NCBI GenBank assembly: GCA_965238125.1
Contig: OZ250179.1
Coordinates: forward strand, 3,596,001 to 3,660,000
Source: UBA6623 sp965238125
GTDB lineage: Bacteria > Acidobacteriota > Terriglobia > Bryobacterales > UBA6623
Reading direction: 5' to 3'
DNA length: 64,000 bases
The notes under the pieces were generated by a model. It was not told where the DNA came from. It worked only from the letters and a program-made list of their open reading frames with translations, and made no database searches. A program made the position numbers and the translations under genes. Below, in pieces: positions 55,416 through 64,000 of this stretch (position 1 is its first letter; each line of letters begins with the position of its first letter).

Positions 55416-56152
55416 CGTATCGTCCGCTCGTATCCCGCGCTCGTCGCCGGCCGGTCGTCCGGCGCGACGCCTGGAAACGCTGCTCGAACTCGGGTGGAAA
55501 CCGCTCCCTCACGGTCGCGGCCGGAAGCCGCCGCCAGCCGATTCACGAATCGGCGGCACGGAGAAAATTCGCGGAGGAGTGCTGGTTACTTTCCAATTCT
55601 AGCTGGTTTGCCGAGTTGCTGTAAATTGCCGCGGCATCGGGCCGGACGCACGTCGATATCCTTCGGGGTGTCGCGGATTCAAAGGGAAGAGGAACGAAAC
55701 AGAAGAGAAGGAGTGCCGGGGAGGTTTCTGTTTCAGGGGTCTTTTGGTTGAGGTTAGTCTCGCTTTGGTGGGGGTTACCCCCCCGGCATTGAACTAAATA
55801 TACCAAACTTCATAGGGCCGCGCAACCCCTTATCCAAGATTTTGGAGAAGAAAAATTCGCGGGCCGGGGTTGTGAGGCCTCAAATCTCACGGAATGAGGC
55901 TCGCGGACGCCCGAACGCCGGCAATGATGAAACACAAGTCCTTCTATATCAGCTATTTGATTCCTTGGTCTCGAAATCGGCTCGGCACCGGCCCCGGGGT
56001 GAACAAACGCACACACGCAAATGGAAAACGAGAGAATCGAGGGCCAGCCGGGCGTGGCGCACGCAGCGGCAAGGTCTCGACAGAGCAATTTTCATCCGTA
56101 TCTTAGGATTTTCCGTATTCCAGGATCTCCCGATCGACGCGTCGGTCGGCCA
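55416..56152. other. Long intergenic region upstream of purA
   Basis: In 737 bp I see no supported gene. Open frames on both strands lack ribosome sites and recognisable motifs. A small ggggg-tta-ccccc hairpin is at about 55773-55787. The purA promoter probably lies near its start, but no hexamer pair stands out. Confidence 0.45.
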
Positions 56153-56533
56153 TCAACTCTCGGCGGGTTCCTCGATCGGCATCTCGGCGGATTTCCATGC
56201 CCGCCAGCCTCCGGCGAGCGAATAAACGTTGGCGTAACCCATCTTTTGGAGCGCCTCGGCGGCCAGGGCCGAACGGTATCCGCCGCCGCAATAGAGAACG
56301 ATCTTCTTTGAAGCATCGGGGATGGCGGCCTCGACATCGCGCTCGATGATCCCTTTGCCCAGGTGAACCGCGCCTTGGGCGTGCCCGGCGGCCCACTCCG
56401 ATTCTTCGCGCGTGTCGACAAGGGCGAAGTCGGCGCCGGCGTCGAGGTCGCGCCGGACATCTTCGACCGAGGTCTCCTCGATCACGGCCTTGGCCTGGTC
56501 GACGATCTTGAGAAATCTTTCCGAGTGCGTCAT
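56153..56533 (-). CDS. Rhodanese-like domain protein
   Basis: From the ATG at 56533 (MTHSERFLKIVDQAKAVIEE) the 126-residue cytoplasmic protein is a single rhodanese domain with FALVDTREESEWAAGHAQGA and the active-site loop YCGGGYRSAL (Cys82), ending LAGGWRAWKSAEMPIEEP. It should carry a persulfide, as a thiosulfate sulfurtransferase or a sulfur carrier. It stands alone. Confidence 0.9.
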   Translation of the reverse strand: MTHSERFLKIVDQAKAVIEETSVEDVRRDLDAGADFALVDTREESEWAAGHAQGAVHLGKGIIERDVEAAIPDASKKIVLYCGGGYRSALAAEALQKMGYANVYSLAGGWRAWKSAEMPIEEPAES

Positions 56534-56736
56534 GTGTTGGATCGTATCAGACGGCGGGCGGCGGGGTTTCAACCGCTCGGCCCTCATGCGTCCGGTTGGA
56601 GGAAGGATGATTCCGAGTCGCTTGAGCTTACGGGCGAAGCCTTCCGGCGAGTTGAGCGTATGGAGCTAGCGGCCGTCGGGTTTTCGGTAGCTGATCAGTC
56701 CGCCACAATCGAGCGCGACGACTAGCCCCCAGTCCC

Positions 56737-56755
56737 GACAAGCTCTCAGCTTGTC
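56737..56755. repeat. 19-bp palindrome, copy 2
   Basis: Identical to 51493-51511 (gacaagctctcagcttgtc). Confidence 0.75.
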
Positions 56756-56808
56756 GCCTGCTCGGGGTTCTCAGTCGCGCAACAACCGGCTGAGAGCCGG
56801 CCGTAACC

Positions 56809-56836
56809 GTTGGCCAGGACCGCCACAAGTGCGGTC
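56809..56836. repeat. Palindromic repeat family, copy related to 60215
   Basis: gttggccaggaccgccacaa with a complementary tail. It aligns with 60215-60243 over about 24 of 28 bases, changes on the two arms being mostly compensatory. Confidence 0.6.
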
Positions 56837-56844
56837 GCTACCGA

Positions 56845-58494
56845 TCAGCGGACGAAACGTTGGGCAATCGGGAAGCGCCTTCCCACGCCGAAGGCCTTTG
56901 AGGTCACTCGCAGCCCGGGCGCGGCCTGCTGGCGCTTGTATTCGTTGCGGTCGACTTTGCGGGTCATTTCGCGCACCAAATCGACCGGCAGGTTCATCCG
57001 CTCGGCGATTTGCTCGGGGGCGTCGCACTCCTCGATGTAGCTCCTGAGAATGGCGTCGAGCACGTCGTAGTCGGGCAGCGAGTCCGAGTCTTTCTGGTCG
57101 GGCCTCAGCTCGGCCGAGGGCGGTTTCTCGAAAACTGATTCGGGAATGGCGCCGGGATGCTGGCGGTTGCCTATGCGCCCCAGTTCGTAGACCAACCTTT
57201 TGGGGACGTCGCTAATCACGGCCAGCCCGCCGCACATATCGCCGTAGAGCGTGCAGTAGCCCACCGCCAGTTCACTCTTGTTGCCAGTGGTCAACACCAG
57301 CGCGCCGAATTTATTCGAAAGCGCCATCAGCGTATCCCCGCGCAGACGGGCTTGCAGGTTTTCTTCGGTCACATCGCGCTCGAGCCCGCTGAAGACGCCC
57401 GCCAGCTTTTTCTCCATCGCGCGGTAGGTTTCGTTAATCCCGATAACCTCAAAGCGCACGCGGAGCTTTTCGGTCATGCCGCGCGCGTCGAGCACGCTTC
57501 CCTCCGAGGAATAAGGCCCCGGCATGGCCACGCCAATCATGTTCTCGGCGCCGATCGCATCAACACCGATGATTGCCGTCACCGAGGAATCGATTCCGCC
57601 GCTCAGCCCGACGATGACCTTATCGAAACCGCATTTGCGGACGTAGTCACGGGTTCCGACAACCAGCGCGTCATAGACCGCCTCGGCTTCGTCTTCGGTC
57701 TGCTCATGGATGTCACCCCGGCCGGTTTCGGTGTCATAGAAAACGATGTCTTCGGCAAAAGCGCGGGCGCGGGCGAGGAGTTCCCCGTCGGCGCCGACGA
57801 CGAAGCTGGACCCATCGAAGACGAGTTGATCGTTCCCGCCGACTTGGTTGACCATCGCCGCCGGAATCTTGTGGCGGCGCGCGACGGCTTGGATCATCTC
57901 CAAACGCAGTTGACGCTTGCCCATCTGATAGGGCGACGAGCTGATATTAACGAGCAGGTCGACGCCCTCGGCGGCAAGTTCCTCGACCGGGTCACGGCCG
58001 TAGAGCGGACGCGGCCAGAACTGCTTGTCGTTCCAAATGTCTTCACAAATCGTGATGCCGAACCGCAGGCCCCGATGCTCGAAAACCGTTTGCCGCTCGG
58101 CCGGCTCAAAATACCGCCATTCGTCGAAGACGTCGTAGGTCGGCAGCAACACCTTCTGCTGTGTGAAGAGCACTTCGCCGCCCGAGAGATAGGCCGCGCA
58201 ATTAGCGGCCTTTTGATGTCCGCGGCCGGAGGCGCGGCCGACGTAACCGCAAATGACGTCGATGTCGAGCGACGCGGTCTCGCGCGCCAGGCGGCATAGC
58301 TCGGATTGGTTCTGATCGAGGTAGGAAGGGACCTCGACGAGGTCTTGGGGCGGGTAGCCGCTCAGCGCAAGTTCGGGGAAAAGGATCAGAGCGGCGCCGT
58401 GTTCCGCCGCCCGCCGCGCGGCATCGGTCATGAGCTTGACATTGCCCGAGAAATCGCCCACGGTCGGGTTGATTTGTCCCAGCGCAAGCTTCAT
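56845..58494 (-). CDS. nadE: NAD+ synthase, glutamine-hydrolysing
   Basis: The 549-residue enzyme makes NAD from deamido-NAD, ATP and glutamine. The N-terminal nitrilase-fold amidase has the triad Glu41 (LFPELALSGYPPQDL), Lys114 (TQQKVLLPTYD) and Cys150 (ITICEDIWND). The C-terminal synthetase has the PP-loop VGLSGGIDSSVTAIIGVDAI and TGNKSELAVGYCTLYGDMCG. Length fits the two-domain form. Its ATG overlaps the stop of the methyltransferase gene (ATGA, 58491-58494), so the two are translationally coupled. Confidence 0.96.
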   Translation of the reverse strand: MKLALGQINPTVGDFSGNVKLMTDAARRAAEHGAALILFPELALSGYPPQDLVEVPSYLDQNQSELCRLARETASLDIDVICGYVGRASGRGHQKAANCAAYLSGGEVLFTQQKVLLPTYDVFDEWRYFEPAERQTVFEHRGLRFGITICEDIWNDKQFWPRPLYGRDPVEELAAEGVDLLVNISSSPYQMGKRQLRLEMIQAVARRHKIPAAMVNQVGGNDQLVFDGSSFVVGADGELLARARAFAEDIVFYDTETGRGDIHEQTEDEAEAVYDALVVGTRDYVRKCGFDKVIVGLSGGIDSSVTAIIGVDAIGAENMIGVAMPGPYSSEGSVLDARGMTEKLRVRFEVIGINETYRAMEKKLAGVFSGLERDVTEENLQARLRGDTLMALSNKFGALVLTTGNKSELAVGYCTLYGDMCGGLAVISDVPKRLVYELGRIGNRQHPGAIPESVFEKPPSAELRPDQKDSDSLPDYDVLDAILRSYIEECDAPEQIAERMNLPVDLVREMTRKVDRNEYKRQQAAPGLRVTSKAFGVGRRFPIAQRFVR

Positions 58495-59090
58495 GTTTTC
58501 TGTGCGATGAGGGCGGCTGTGCCCCTACCTTCCCACTCTTCCTCGTAGCGTAACACGCGAAATCCGTCAAACAGGCGCAACAGCTCATTGGGCTCAAGCA
58601 TATGCGTACGGTGACGCGGCCGGCCGGGATAACGAAGCTGATCAGTCGAATAAGTCTTGTAAACGATCAGTCCGCCGGGGCGCAGACATTGCCGCAGAAC
58701 GGGAAAGAGCGGGCGATGCAGAAAGAAGAAGACCGCCGCCAGGTCATACACTTCTTCGTCGAGGCTGAAACCGGCGGCCTCGACGTCGTCCAAGCGGCAT
58801 TCAACGCTAACGCCTTTTTCGGCGGCGAGTCGGGCCGTGTGGGCGAGTGCTTGTTCGGAGAAATCAATCGCCGTTGTCTCGAAACCGGCTTGCGCCAAAT
58901 AGACGCCGTGGCGGCCCGAACCGCAGGCCAAGTCCAGGGCCCGCAAGCCGTGCGCCGGGTTTGTCGCATCCGCTTGCCAACCCGGCAGCAGCGCGTAGTG
59001 GTCGGCGGATTTTTCGAAAAACGGGTCGGCGTTCGCGCTGACATGGTCGCCGCGGCGAAAGCGCTCGTTCCACTCGTCGGCTGAAGGCAT
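58491..59090 (-). CDS. SAM-dependent methyltransferase, TehB-like
   Basis: The 199-residue class I methyltransferase has ALDLACGSGRHGVYLAQAGF as the SAM-binding motif I, then TAIDFSEQALAHTARLAAEK, then DLAAVFFFLHRPLFPVLRQC. The overall pattern resembles TehB/thiopurine-type enzymes, but the substrate is not known. It is the first gene of a pair with nadE, overlapping by 4 bases. Confidence 0.85.
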   Translation of the reverse strand: MPSADEWNERFRRGDHVSANADPFFEKSADHYALLPGWQADATNPAHGLRALDLACGSGRHGVYLAQAGFETTAIDFSEQALAHTARLAAEKGVSVECRLDDVEAAGFSLDEEVYDLAAVFFFLHRPLFPVLRQCLRPGGLIVYKTYSTDQLRYPGRPRHRTHMLEPNELLRLFDGFRVLRYEEEWEGRGTAALIAQKT

Positions 59091-59180
59091 GGCAGGTTTT
59101 CAGCTGGAATGGTGAAGGAAAAAGGAAACGGCGCGAACCCCGCAAGGGCCGCGCCGTTGAAATTTCTTCGCGGTCTTCGC

Positions 59181-59507
59181 TTAGACGCTGAAAGAACTGC
59201 CGCAGCCGCAGGTGGACTGGACGTTGGGGTTCTCGAACTTGAAGCCGGCCCCTTCCATGGACTCCACGTAGTCGACATTCACTTCGTTGAGATAGAGCAT
59301 GCTGGCCTGGTCGACGAACACCTTCAGACCGCCGTCGAACTTGTAGACCTTGTCAAGCGGCATCTGATCATTCTCGAAGGCCATCGAATACTGGAATCCG
59401 GAGCAGCCGCCTCCGACGACGGAAATCCGCAACGCGCTGGGCTTGGGCTCTTGCTGACCCATGATCTCCGTGACTTTGCTGACGGCCTTTTCGCTTAAGC
59501 TGAGCAT
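59181..59507 (-). CDS. erpA: Iron-sulfur cluster insertion protein, A-type (ErpA/IscA)
   Basis: The 108-residue A-type carrier has the three conserved cysteines: Cys35 (GGGCSGFQY), Cys100 and Cys102 (STCGCGSSFSV). It should deliver [2Fe-2S] or [4Fe-4S] clusters to apoproteins. The sequence is closer to ErpA/HesB than to SufA, but I cannot separate them firmly. It stands alone, with a TATAAT about 112 bases upstream. Confidence 0.9.
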   Translation of the reverse strand: MLSLSEKAVSKVTEIMGQQEPKPSALRISVVGGGCSGFQYSMAFENDQMPLDKVYKFDGGLKVFVDQASMLYLNEVNVDYVESMEGAGFKFENPNVQSTCGCGSSFSV

Positions 59508-59618
59508 TTCTTGTCTCCCTTGGGTTTAGTATGCCGGCCCTGGGGCCGTGACTATGATCATCCACTGGGGTTCGCGCTGATCAGCGCGGTCGCCCCTGAG
59601 CTTTCTCCCTCATCATAC

Positions 59619-59624
59619 ATTATA
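59619..59624 (-). promoter_or_regulatory. Predicted -10 element for erpA
   Basis: TATAAT on the minus strand, 112 bases before the erpA ATG. A weak TTTCGA lies 18 bases further upstream. The long leader makes this tentative. Confidence 0.4.
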
Positions 59625-59785
59625 AGGCACAATCGCAACCCTTCGAAACCCCGCTCCGAGGAATGCATCACCCGCGTACTTTCGTCCTCTCGGCTTGTCG
59701 TCCACTCGGACGCCCGCCGGCACGAGGGCCGATCACTACCGAATCCTCCCATGGAACGCGGGGTTTTGACCTCCCCGGGCTCGGG

Positions 59786-60166
59786 TCACTCTTCCTCGAG
59801 AAACCGATTCGGGCTGACAAAGAACGAAATCGACAGCGTCCCATTGGGTGAATGCGCCGAATGCCGGCTACCGGCCGGCCGCCAGACATAATTGCCCGCG
59901 GTGGCCTCGCCTTGCTCATCGGCCAAGCTGCCTTCGAGCACGAAGGTTTGTTCGATTCCCGTGTGTTCGTGGAGCGGCAGCCGGGCGCCGGGCTTACAGC
60001 GAAAAAGCATGGTCGCCAGGCCGGTTTCCTCGTCTTCCATTAGGGTTTTGACGTCGATGTCGGGAAATTTCGAAGGGATCCAAGGAAGATCGTCGACGGT
60101 GACGTAGCGCGACGCCGACTCGGCAAGGTCACCGTGATTTTTCGCGTGAGGCGTCCGTGCGGCCAT
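59786..60166 (-). CDS. Cupin-domain protein, ChrR-like
   Basis: From the ATG at 60166 (MAARTPHAKNHGDLAESASR) the 126-residue protein is one cupin barrel: ARLPLHEHTGIEQTFVLEGS gives the metal ligands (two His, Glu), and RPAGSRHSAHSPNGTLSISF gives the later His. It resembles ChrR-type and 2,4'-dihydroxyacetophenone-dioxygenase-like cupins. It may bind zinc or iron and act as an oxygenase or a sensor. No sigma factor is adjacent. Confidence 0.8.
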   Translation of the reverse strand: MAARTPHAKNHGDLAESASRYVTVDDLPWIPSKFPDIDVKTLMEDEETGLATMLFRCKPGARLPLHEHTGIEQTFVLEGSLADEQGEATAGNYVWRPAGSRHSAHSPNGTLSISFFVSPNRFLEEE

Positions 60167-60214
60167 GATGATTGTGCGCCGAGCAGGTCGACCCGATGGG
60201 AGCCGGTCCGGACT

Positions 60215-60243
60215 GTTGGCTAGGACCGGCACGAGTGCCGGTC
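60215..60243. repeat. Palindromic repeat, ggcacgagtgcc core
   Basis: The interval includes accggcacgagtgccggt, an 8-bp-stem hairpin, with a gttggctagg lead shared with 56809-56836. It lies in the gap between the cupin and DUF6152 genes. Confidence 0.65.
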
Positions 60244-60291
60244 GGCTGCCTTGCCTGTGGCTATCTTCACTATCGTTACGTTGCGCGGCCT

Positions 60292-60747
60292 CTACCGCTT
60301 GTGTTCGGTGGGGTCTCGGCCGTCTCGCGGCGCTCCGGTGCCCGAGGAGCCCAAGAAGAGCTTTTGCCCGTTCGGCAAGGTGAGATCCCGGCCGTTGGCC
60401 TTCATCGAGCCGTCCTTGGCCTGATAGCCGTCGACGACGATCTCCGTTCCCGGCAATAGAGAATTCTTCGTAAATCCCCGCCGGAACATGGTGTTCGGCG
60501 TGCCGCCTTCGACCATCCACGTCACGGTCTTGCCGTCCTCGCCTTTCACGTCGATATGGATCCAGGCATGAGGATTGATCCACTCCATCTTGGTGACGAT
60601 TCCCTGAAGCTTGAGCGGTTTGTTGGCGTCGAACTCAGCCGAAAAGGCGTGGTGCGCCCACACCGGGACGGCAACGGCTCCGACAAGCAAAACGGCCGCG
60701 GCCGCAAGGGCCAACGCATGATGATTCAAGATCGGCTTGATTCGCAT
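60292..60747 (-). CDS. DUF6152 family exported protein
   Basis: From the ATG at 60747 (ggaggaac upstream) the 151-residue protein has a signal peptide (LALAAAAVLLVGAVAVPVWA) followed by the family core HHAFSAEFDANKPLKLQGIV and TKMEWINPHAWIHIDVKGED. The remainder (DGYQAKDGSMKANGRDLTLP) is typical. These small periplasmic proteins are abundant in Acidobacteriota and have no known function. The gene at 60836 lies 88 bases upstream on the same strand, so they are probably co-expressed. Confidence 0.88.
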   Translation of the reverse strand: MRIKPILNHHALALAAAAVLLVGAVAVPVWAHHAFSAEFDANKPLKLQGIVTKMEWINPHAWIHIDVKGEDGKTVTWMVEGGTPNTMFRRGFTKNSLLPGTEIVVDGYQAKDGSMKANGRDLTLPNGQKLFLGSSGTGAPRDGRDPTEHKR

Positions 60748-60835
60748 CGAAGTTCCTCCCGCTGTTTGACCGTAGTCTATCAATTTCCTCTCGGCCATCG
60801 GCCCATCGGGTTCAATCTTGCGTGCGGCCGTGGTT

Positions 60836-61669
60836 TCACTCTTCAGGCTCCGCTTTACCGGGTTTCTTGCGAAGGTGGCCGTACATCAATTCTTCAGCAA
60901 ACTCCACGCACTTGAACTCGAGAAGCTGAACGTTCTTCTCCAAGCGCCGATAGAGCGGCATGCTGACCTTCCAGGGACGAGTAAACACCTTGGGGTCCTC
61001 GATCTCGGCTTCGTACAAGATCGTATTGGGGCCGACGGGGGTGTAGCGCTCGACCACATGCAACTGATCGCCGTGGAAATTCCCCACCCGGTCGAACCAG
61101 GTGTCCGCCACGAAACTCGTTACGTCCACGACCAACGTGTCGCCCTCCCAGTGTCCGCGCGAGTGCCCCATCCAGGTATCGGCCGGACTTTCGAAATCCG
61201 GCCTGTTCATGTAGACGACGCGCGTGGCGCTCGCGAATTCGTAGGCGATTAGGATGTGCTCGGGCGTTTGGACGATCTGAAACGGGAACGGCATATAGTT
61301 GGCGCGCGGGACGCCGGGCATATAACACTTGACGACCGGGTCGAGCTTCCACCAGTTTTCGCGGTTTTGCTTCTTCTTCTCCGCCGCCCAGGGCTGATAG
61401 GGAATCTCGCCGCCCTCGACGACGCCGAGGCCCGCCGGGATCGCTCCCAACGCGCCGAGCGCGACAATCGGCCCGGCCTGCGCCGCATGGCCTTCGACGT
61501 CCCAATAGGCCGTGCCCAGGGCTTGCCAGATTCCGTTCAGGTTGGGCTTGCCGTCTGGTGTTTGCTCGGGCTTAAAGGCCTCGTGCTCGGCGGCCGTTGA
61601 CGGCCGGACGAGGCCGATAGCGCAGACCAAGGCGAGAGCTATCATCGCGGCGCCCAATCGATCTTTCAT
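60836..61669 (-). CDS. Exported hypothetical protein paired with DUF6152
   Basis: From the ATG at 61669 (gaggaggg upstream) the 277-residue protein has a signal peptide (AAMIALALVCAIGLVRPSTA). It then has PDGKPNLNGIWQALGTAYWD, KCYMPGVPRANYMPFPFQIV, TWMGHSRGHWEGDTLVVDVT and FHGDQLHVVERYTPVGPNTI. These segments define a large family of secreted proteins in Acidobacteriota and sponge-associated bacteria often adjacent to DUF6152 genes. No catalytic motif is obvious. The GHSRGHWEGDTLVVD segment is the most conserved I can recall. Confidence 0.75.
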   Translation of the reverse strand: MKDRLGAAMIALALVCAIGLVRPSTAAEHEAFKPEQTPDGKPNLNGIWQALGTAYWDVEGHAAQAGPIVALGALGAIPAGLGVVEGGEIPYQPWAAEKKKQNRENWWKLDPVVKCYMPGVPRANYMPFPFQIVQTPEHILIAYEFASATRVVYMNRPDFESPADTWMGHSRGHWEGDTLVVDVTSFVADTWFDRVGNFHGDQLHVVERYTPVGPNTILYEAEIEDPKVFTRPWKVSMPLYRRLEKNVQLLEFKCVEFAEELMYGHLRKKPGKAEPEE

Positions 61670-61911
61670 GTGTAGACCCTCCTCGCGCCGGTTGTGTCGG
61701 CCGCATCGAGCCGGTTGGTTCGCGCCGATCCGCGCAGCACGGCAACGGCCAGTATGCCGCATGTGAGTGGACGTTGTCTATGGGGGACGGGCAAAGCGCT
61801 CGGACCCATTGGGAGGGTCGAAGGGGTGAAGAGCCGCAGGTCTCCTCCGAGCCCTACGCTACGCGTACGCCCCTTGCGGCCGTCGACCCCTGTGCTGACT
61901 CCGGGCGCCCT

Positions 61912-64000
61912 TTATGGGGCGAACGAGAAATTGACCGTAGTGGTTGAGCCGGCGTTGACCGTGGCCGGTGCGACTTCGTCTTGAAGCCCCGCCTTTGAGG
62001 CGGTCACGGTGCGCTCGCCCTCGGGGACATCTTGAATCGTATACTTGTCGCCGCGGTTGGTCAGCGCGGATTGAAGGGTATCGGTCGAGACCAAAACATC
62101 GCCGAGTCGAGCGCCGGTGCTGTCGGTAACCGTGCCTTTGATCGTCCCGGTGCCGCCCGAGGTCGCGGGGTCGAGCGCAAAGTCGAGCGTCGAAACCGCT
62201 CCTTCACTGACGCTCGTGGAATCCTGCTTCGAAGCATAACCCGAAGCTGTCACGGTAACCGTTCGCGTGCCGGTTGGAACCGGAGAGAGCGTATAATCGC
62301 CCGCGGCGTCGGTACTTGTCGATTCGCCGGTATCGGCCGACACAGTCGCACCCGAAATCAATGAGCTGTTGCTGCTGTCGGTCACTCGGCCGCTGATCGT
62401 TCCGAATGTCGTCGAACCACTCGTATCGCCGCAGCTCGGCTCCCCCGCGGCGTCGAAATTCCAGCCGCTCAAGGCGGCGCTATCGACGCAAAATGTCCAG
62501 TTGGCGCCGTTCTTGACCGGAGGTGTCTCGAACACAGCCTGCCCGCTCGTCGAGTCGGTTACCGCCGAGCGACTGCCGCTCCAGTCTCCCGTGAAGCTGC
62601 CGTCCACGGTCACGCCGCCCACCGTCAACGAGCCCTCGTCGACTACCACCGTGACGGTCGCGACGCCTCGGTTCCTGCGTCCGTTTGCCGGAACGACTGT
62701 GACGCTGATGCTGTCGATATGGAAGGCGGGCAAGGTGTTGAAGACATCGACGGTCACGCTGTGGAAAACCGCTTGCGGATCGCTGTCGGTGGCGCGGGCG
62801 TTGACCGTCGCCGCGCCGTTGGGGCTGGAGGTCGTGTCCCACGAGCCTTCGTAATAACCCGTACCGCTGTTGTAGGTGGCCTGCTGCCACGGCCCGCCGT
62901 CGATGTTCCAGTCGACGTCGAGCGACCCCACGGCGTCGTCGCCGTCGGAGGCGTCGATTTGCACGGTGACGTCATCACCCGTGACCAAATCATTGTTTGC
63001 CGGGTTGAAGATCGACACCGTGGGAGGATCGGAGGCGCCTCCGAAGTTCGGCTTCACGATAAACAGACCCTGCTCGCGGCCGCTGATGACGACCAGGCCG
63101 CTGGCGAAGTACGGGAAATTGCTCCACGTTCCGTTGTAGGAGGCGGTATCGTTGGCGGGGTAGACGTCGAAGAAACCCATCTCGCTCAAGTTGCCGTTGG
63201 CGATGTCGCTGAGGTCGAGAATGCGCAACCCGGCGCGGTAGTTCGACTGATAGGTGTGGCCGCCCTTGACGTATTGGTTGTGGTCGATCGCCGGCGTGGA
63301 GGCCGTAAACGTTCCGATCAGCGACGGGGCGTCGAGGTTCGACACGTCCCAGATGTAGGTGCGCGTATTGTGCCCGTTGTTCGTTTCGTCGGTCTCATCG
63401 CCCATCAGAAAATAGACCTGGTCCTCTGTGAGCCAACCTTGATGGGTATAGCTTGAGCCGGTGTAACTGTTTCTCGACAACTGATTGGGGGCACCCTTGT
63501 TCGTCACGTCCACAATAGTGAGCGTGTCGGTATTCGAGTTGAAGCAGATCTCGGCGCCCTGGTGGTCGGGGTCGGGTCCTTGATAGCTCACGCATTGGGC
63601 GTCGTGGGTATATCCGTCGCCGCTGAAACAGCCCGCGGGCGCCGGGGCCGTCGGGGTGCTGATGCTCACCATGTGGAGGCCGCCCGAACAGTTGTTCGTC
63701 CCCACCCCGTAGGCGTAGCCGCTGTCTTCGTTGATGACGATATTGTGCGCGCGCAGAAAGCCGCTGTACCAGGCAGTCTCGGTGAACGTGACCGGCGGCG
63801 ACACGACGCTGCGCAACAGCGTCAGGTCGAAGACCTGCATCCCGCTGTTGTTGGCTTCGCTGACGACGAAAGCGTGATCCGCATACACTTTAATGTCGCG
63901 CCACGTCGACGAAGAGGTGCTTCCGTGCCGGGCCAGATTGCCGAGATAGACCGGGTTCACCGGGTCGCTGATGTCGACGAACGAAGTCCCCGTCGTGCGG
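61912..64000 (-). CDS. Choice-of-anchor-B / LVIVD-type protein with two CarboxypepD_reg-like domains, partial
   Basis: The minus-strand frame is open to the window end; its start lies beyond 64000. The N-terminal visible part is a choice-of-anchor-B (TIGR04312-type) region with repeated LVIVD-like blades (TSFVDISDPVNPVYLGNLAR, WRDIKVYADHAFVVSEANNS, GWLTEDQVYFLMGDE). Next come an Ig-like region (TVSIFNPANNDLVTGDDVTV) and two CarboxypepD_reg-type domains (ISGRVTDSSNSSLISGATVS, and IKGTVTDSTGARLGDVLVST). This is a secreted cell-surface protein of unknown role. There is no anchor in the visible C terminus. Confidence 0.82.
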   Translation of the reverse strand, partial: RTTGTSFVDISDPVNPVYLGNLARHGSTSSSTWRDIKVYADHAFVVSEANNSGMQVFDLTLLRSVVSPPVTFTETAWYSGFLRAHNIVINEDSGYAYGVGTNNCSGGLHMVSISTPTAPAPAGCFSGDGYTHDAQCVSYQGPDPDHQGAEICFNSNTDTLTIVDVTNKGAPNQLSRNSYTGSSYTHQGWLTEDQVYFLMGDETDETNNGHNTRTYIWDVSNLDAPSLIGTFTASTPAIDHNQYVKGGHTYQSNYRAGLRILDLSDIANGNLSEMGFFDVYPANDTASYNGTWSNFPYFASGLVVISGREQGLFIVKPNFGGASDPPTVSIFNPANNDLVTGDDVTVQIDASDGDDAVGSLDVDWNIDGGPWQQATYNSGTGYYEGSWDTTSSPNGAATVNARATDSDPQAVFHSVTVDVFNTLPAFHIDSISVTVVPANGRRNRGVATVTVVVDEGSLTVGGVTVDGSFTGDWSGSRSAVTDSTSGQAVFETPPVKNGANWTFCVDSAALSGWNFDAAGEPSCGDTSGSTTFGTISGRVTDSSNSSLISGATVSADTGESTSTDAAGDYTLSPVPTGTRTVTVTASGYASKQDSTSVSEGAVSTLDFALDPATSGGTGTIKGTVTDSTGARLGDVLVSTDTLQSALTNRGDKYTIQDVPEGERTVTASKAGLQDEVAPATVNAGSTTTVNFSFAP

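Larger units (their letters stand above)
56534..56844. other. Gap between nadE and the rhodanese gene, with repeats
   Basis: This 311-bp stretch has two palindromic repeats (56737-56755 and 56809-56836). On the minus strand one frame reads VVALDCGGLISYRKPDGR, a stop, then LNSPEGFARKLKRLGI, which may be a decayed short gene. I cannot name it. Confidence 0.4.

Noticed and set aside
57157..58299. Plus-strand 380-codon frame opposite nadE
   Set aside because: NadE has all catalytic motifs. The opposite frame is low-complexity shadow coding.

Overview
The window looks like chromosome of an Acidobacteriota bacterium of the Bryobacterales/Solibacter type. The evidence is an Oar-like TonB receptor with an N-terminal carboxypeptidase-regulatory domain, an SBBP beta-propeller protein ending in a TIGR03437-type domain, paired PSCyt1-PSCyt2-PSD1 and DUF1501 genes, a DUF6152 gene, tandem TPR lipoprotein-like genes, and high GC throughout. 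This assignment is inferred from gene content. There is no rRNA, and the only RNA gene I can support is one tRNA-Arg.

Layout. 1-5305 is an insertion-sequence graveyard: a truncated Tn3 transposase, a broken IS630 transposase, and two homologous IS1380 tail fragments that bracket an intact zinc alcohol dehydrogenase inside 17-bp inverted repeats. 5306-19127 holds a TPR gene remnant, a two-gene TPR operon, the TonB receptor, one fresh ISKra4-type element (12733-14565, with inverted repeats and a 9-bp target duplication), and a PSCyt/DUF1501 pair. 19128-29991 is an accessory island next to tRNA-Arg(CCT). It carries a Calx-beta/cadherin/FN3 repeat reading frame without proper ends, the 3' half of a conjugative coupling protein, a TrbB ATPase, a decayed ardC, an excisionase and a tyrosine integrase.

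30068-42000 returns to housekeeping genes: an antibiotic-biosynthesis-monooxygenase-fold protein, glgA, an IS630 element inside an ABC ATPase remnant, hemB, a PBP4-type carboxypeptidase, prfA with a DUF1385 gene, a LolA-like protein and a DUF2064 protein. 41840-51267 holds an unrecognised protein with a PD-(D/E)XK-like C terminus, two tandem FMN alpha-hydroxy-acid oxidase paralogues (one with a wrecked active site), the SBBP protein, and an NrfB-like glycosyltransferase with a MshEN (cyclic di-GMP type) domain. 51528-64000 holds an orphan DUF1501 protein, an SDR, purA, a rhodanese, nadE overlapping a methyltransferase, an ErpA/IscA protein, a cupin, DUF6152 and its neighbour, and a choice-of-anchor-B protein that runs off the window.

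Functional links I infer are limited. The two TPR genes are probably co-transcribed. The PSCyt and DUF1501 genes form a unit. The coupling protein, TrbB, xis and int are remains of an integrative conjugative element. The nadE/methyltransferase and trbB/coupling-protein pairs overlap by ATGA. Intergenic regions carry several families of short palindromes. The most unusual features are the Calx-beta/T4SS chimera, the alcohol dehydrogenase cassette, the oxidase pseudoenzyme, and A7/A8 frameshift runs in three transposase genes.
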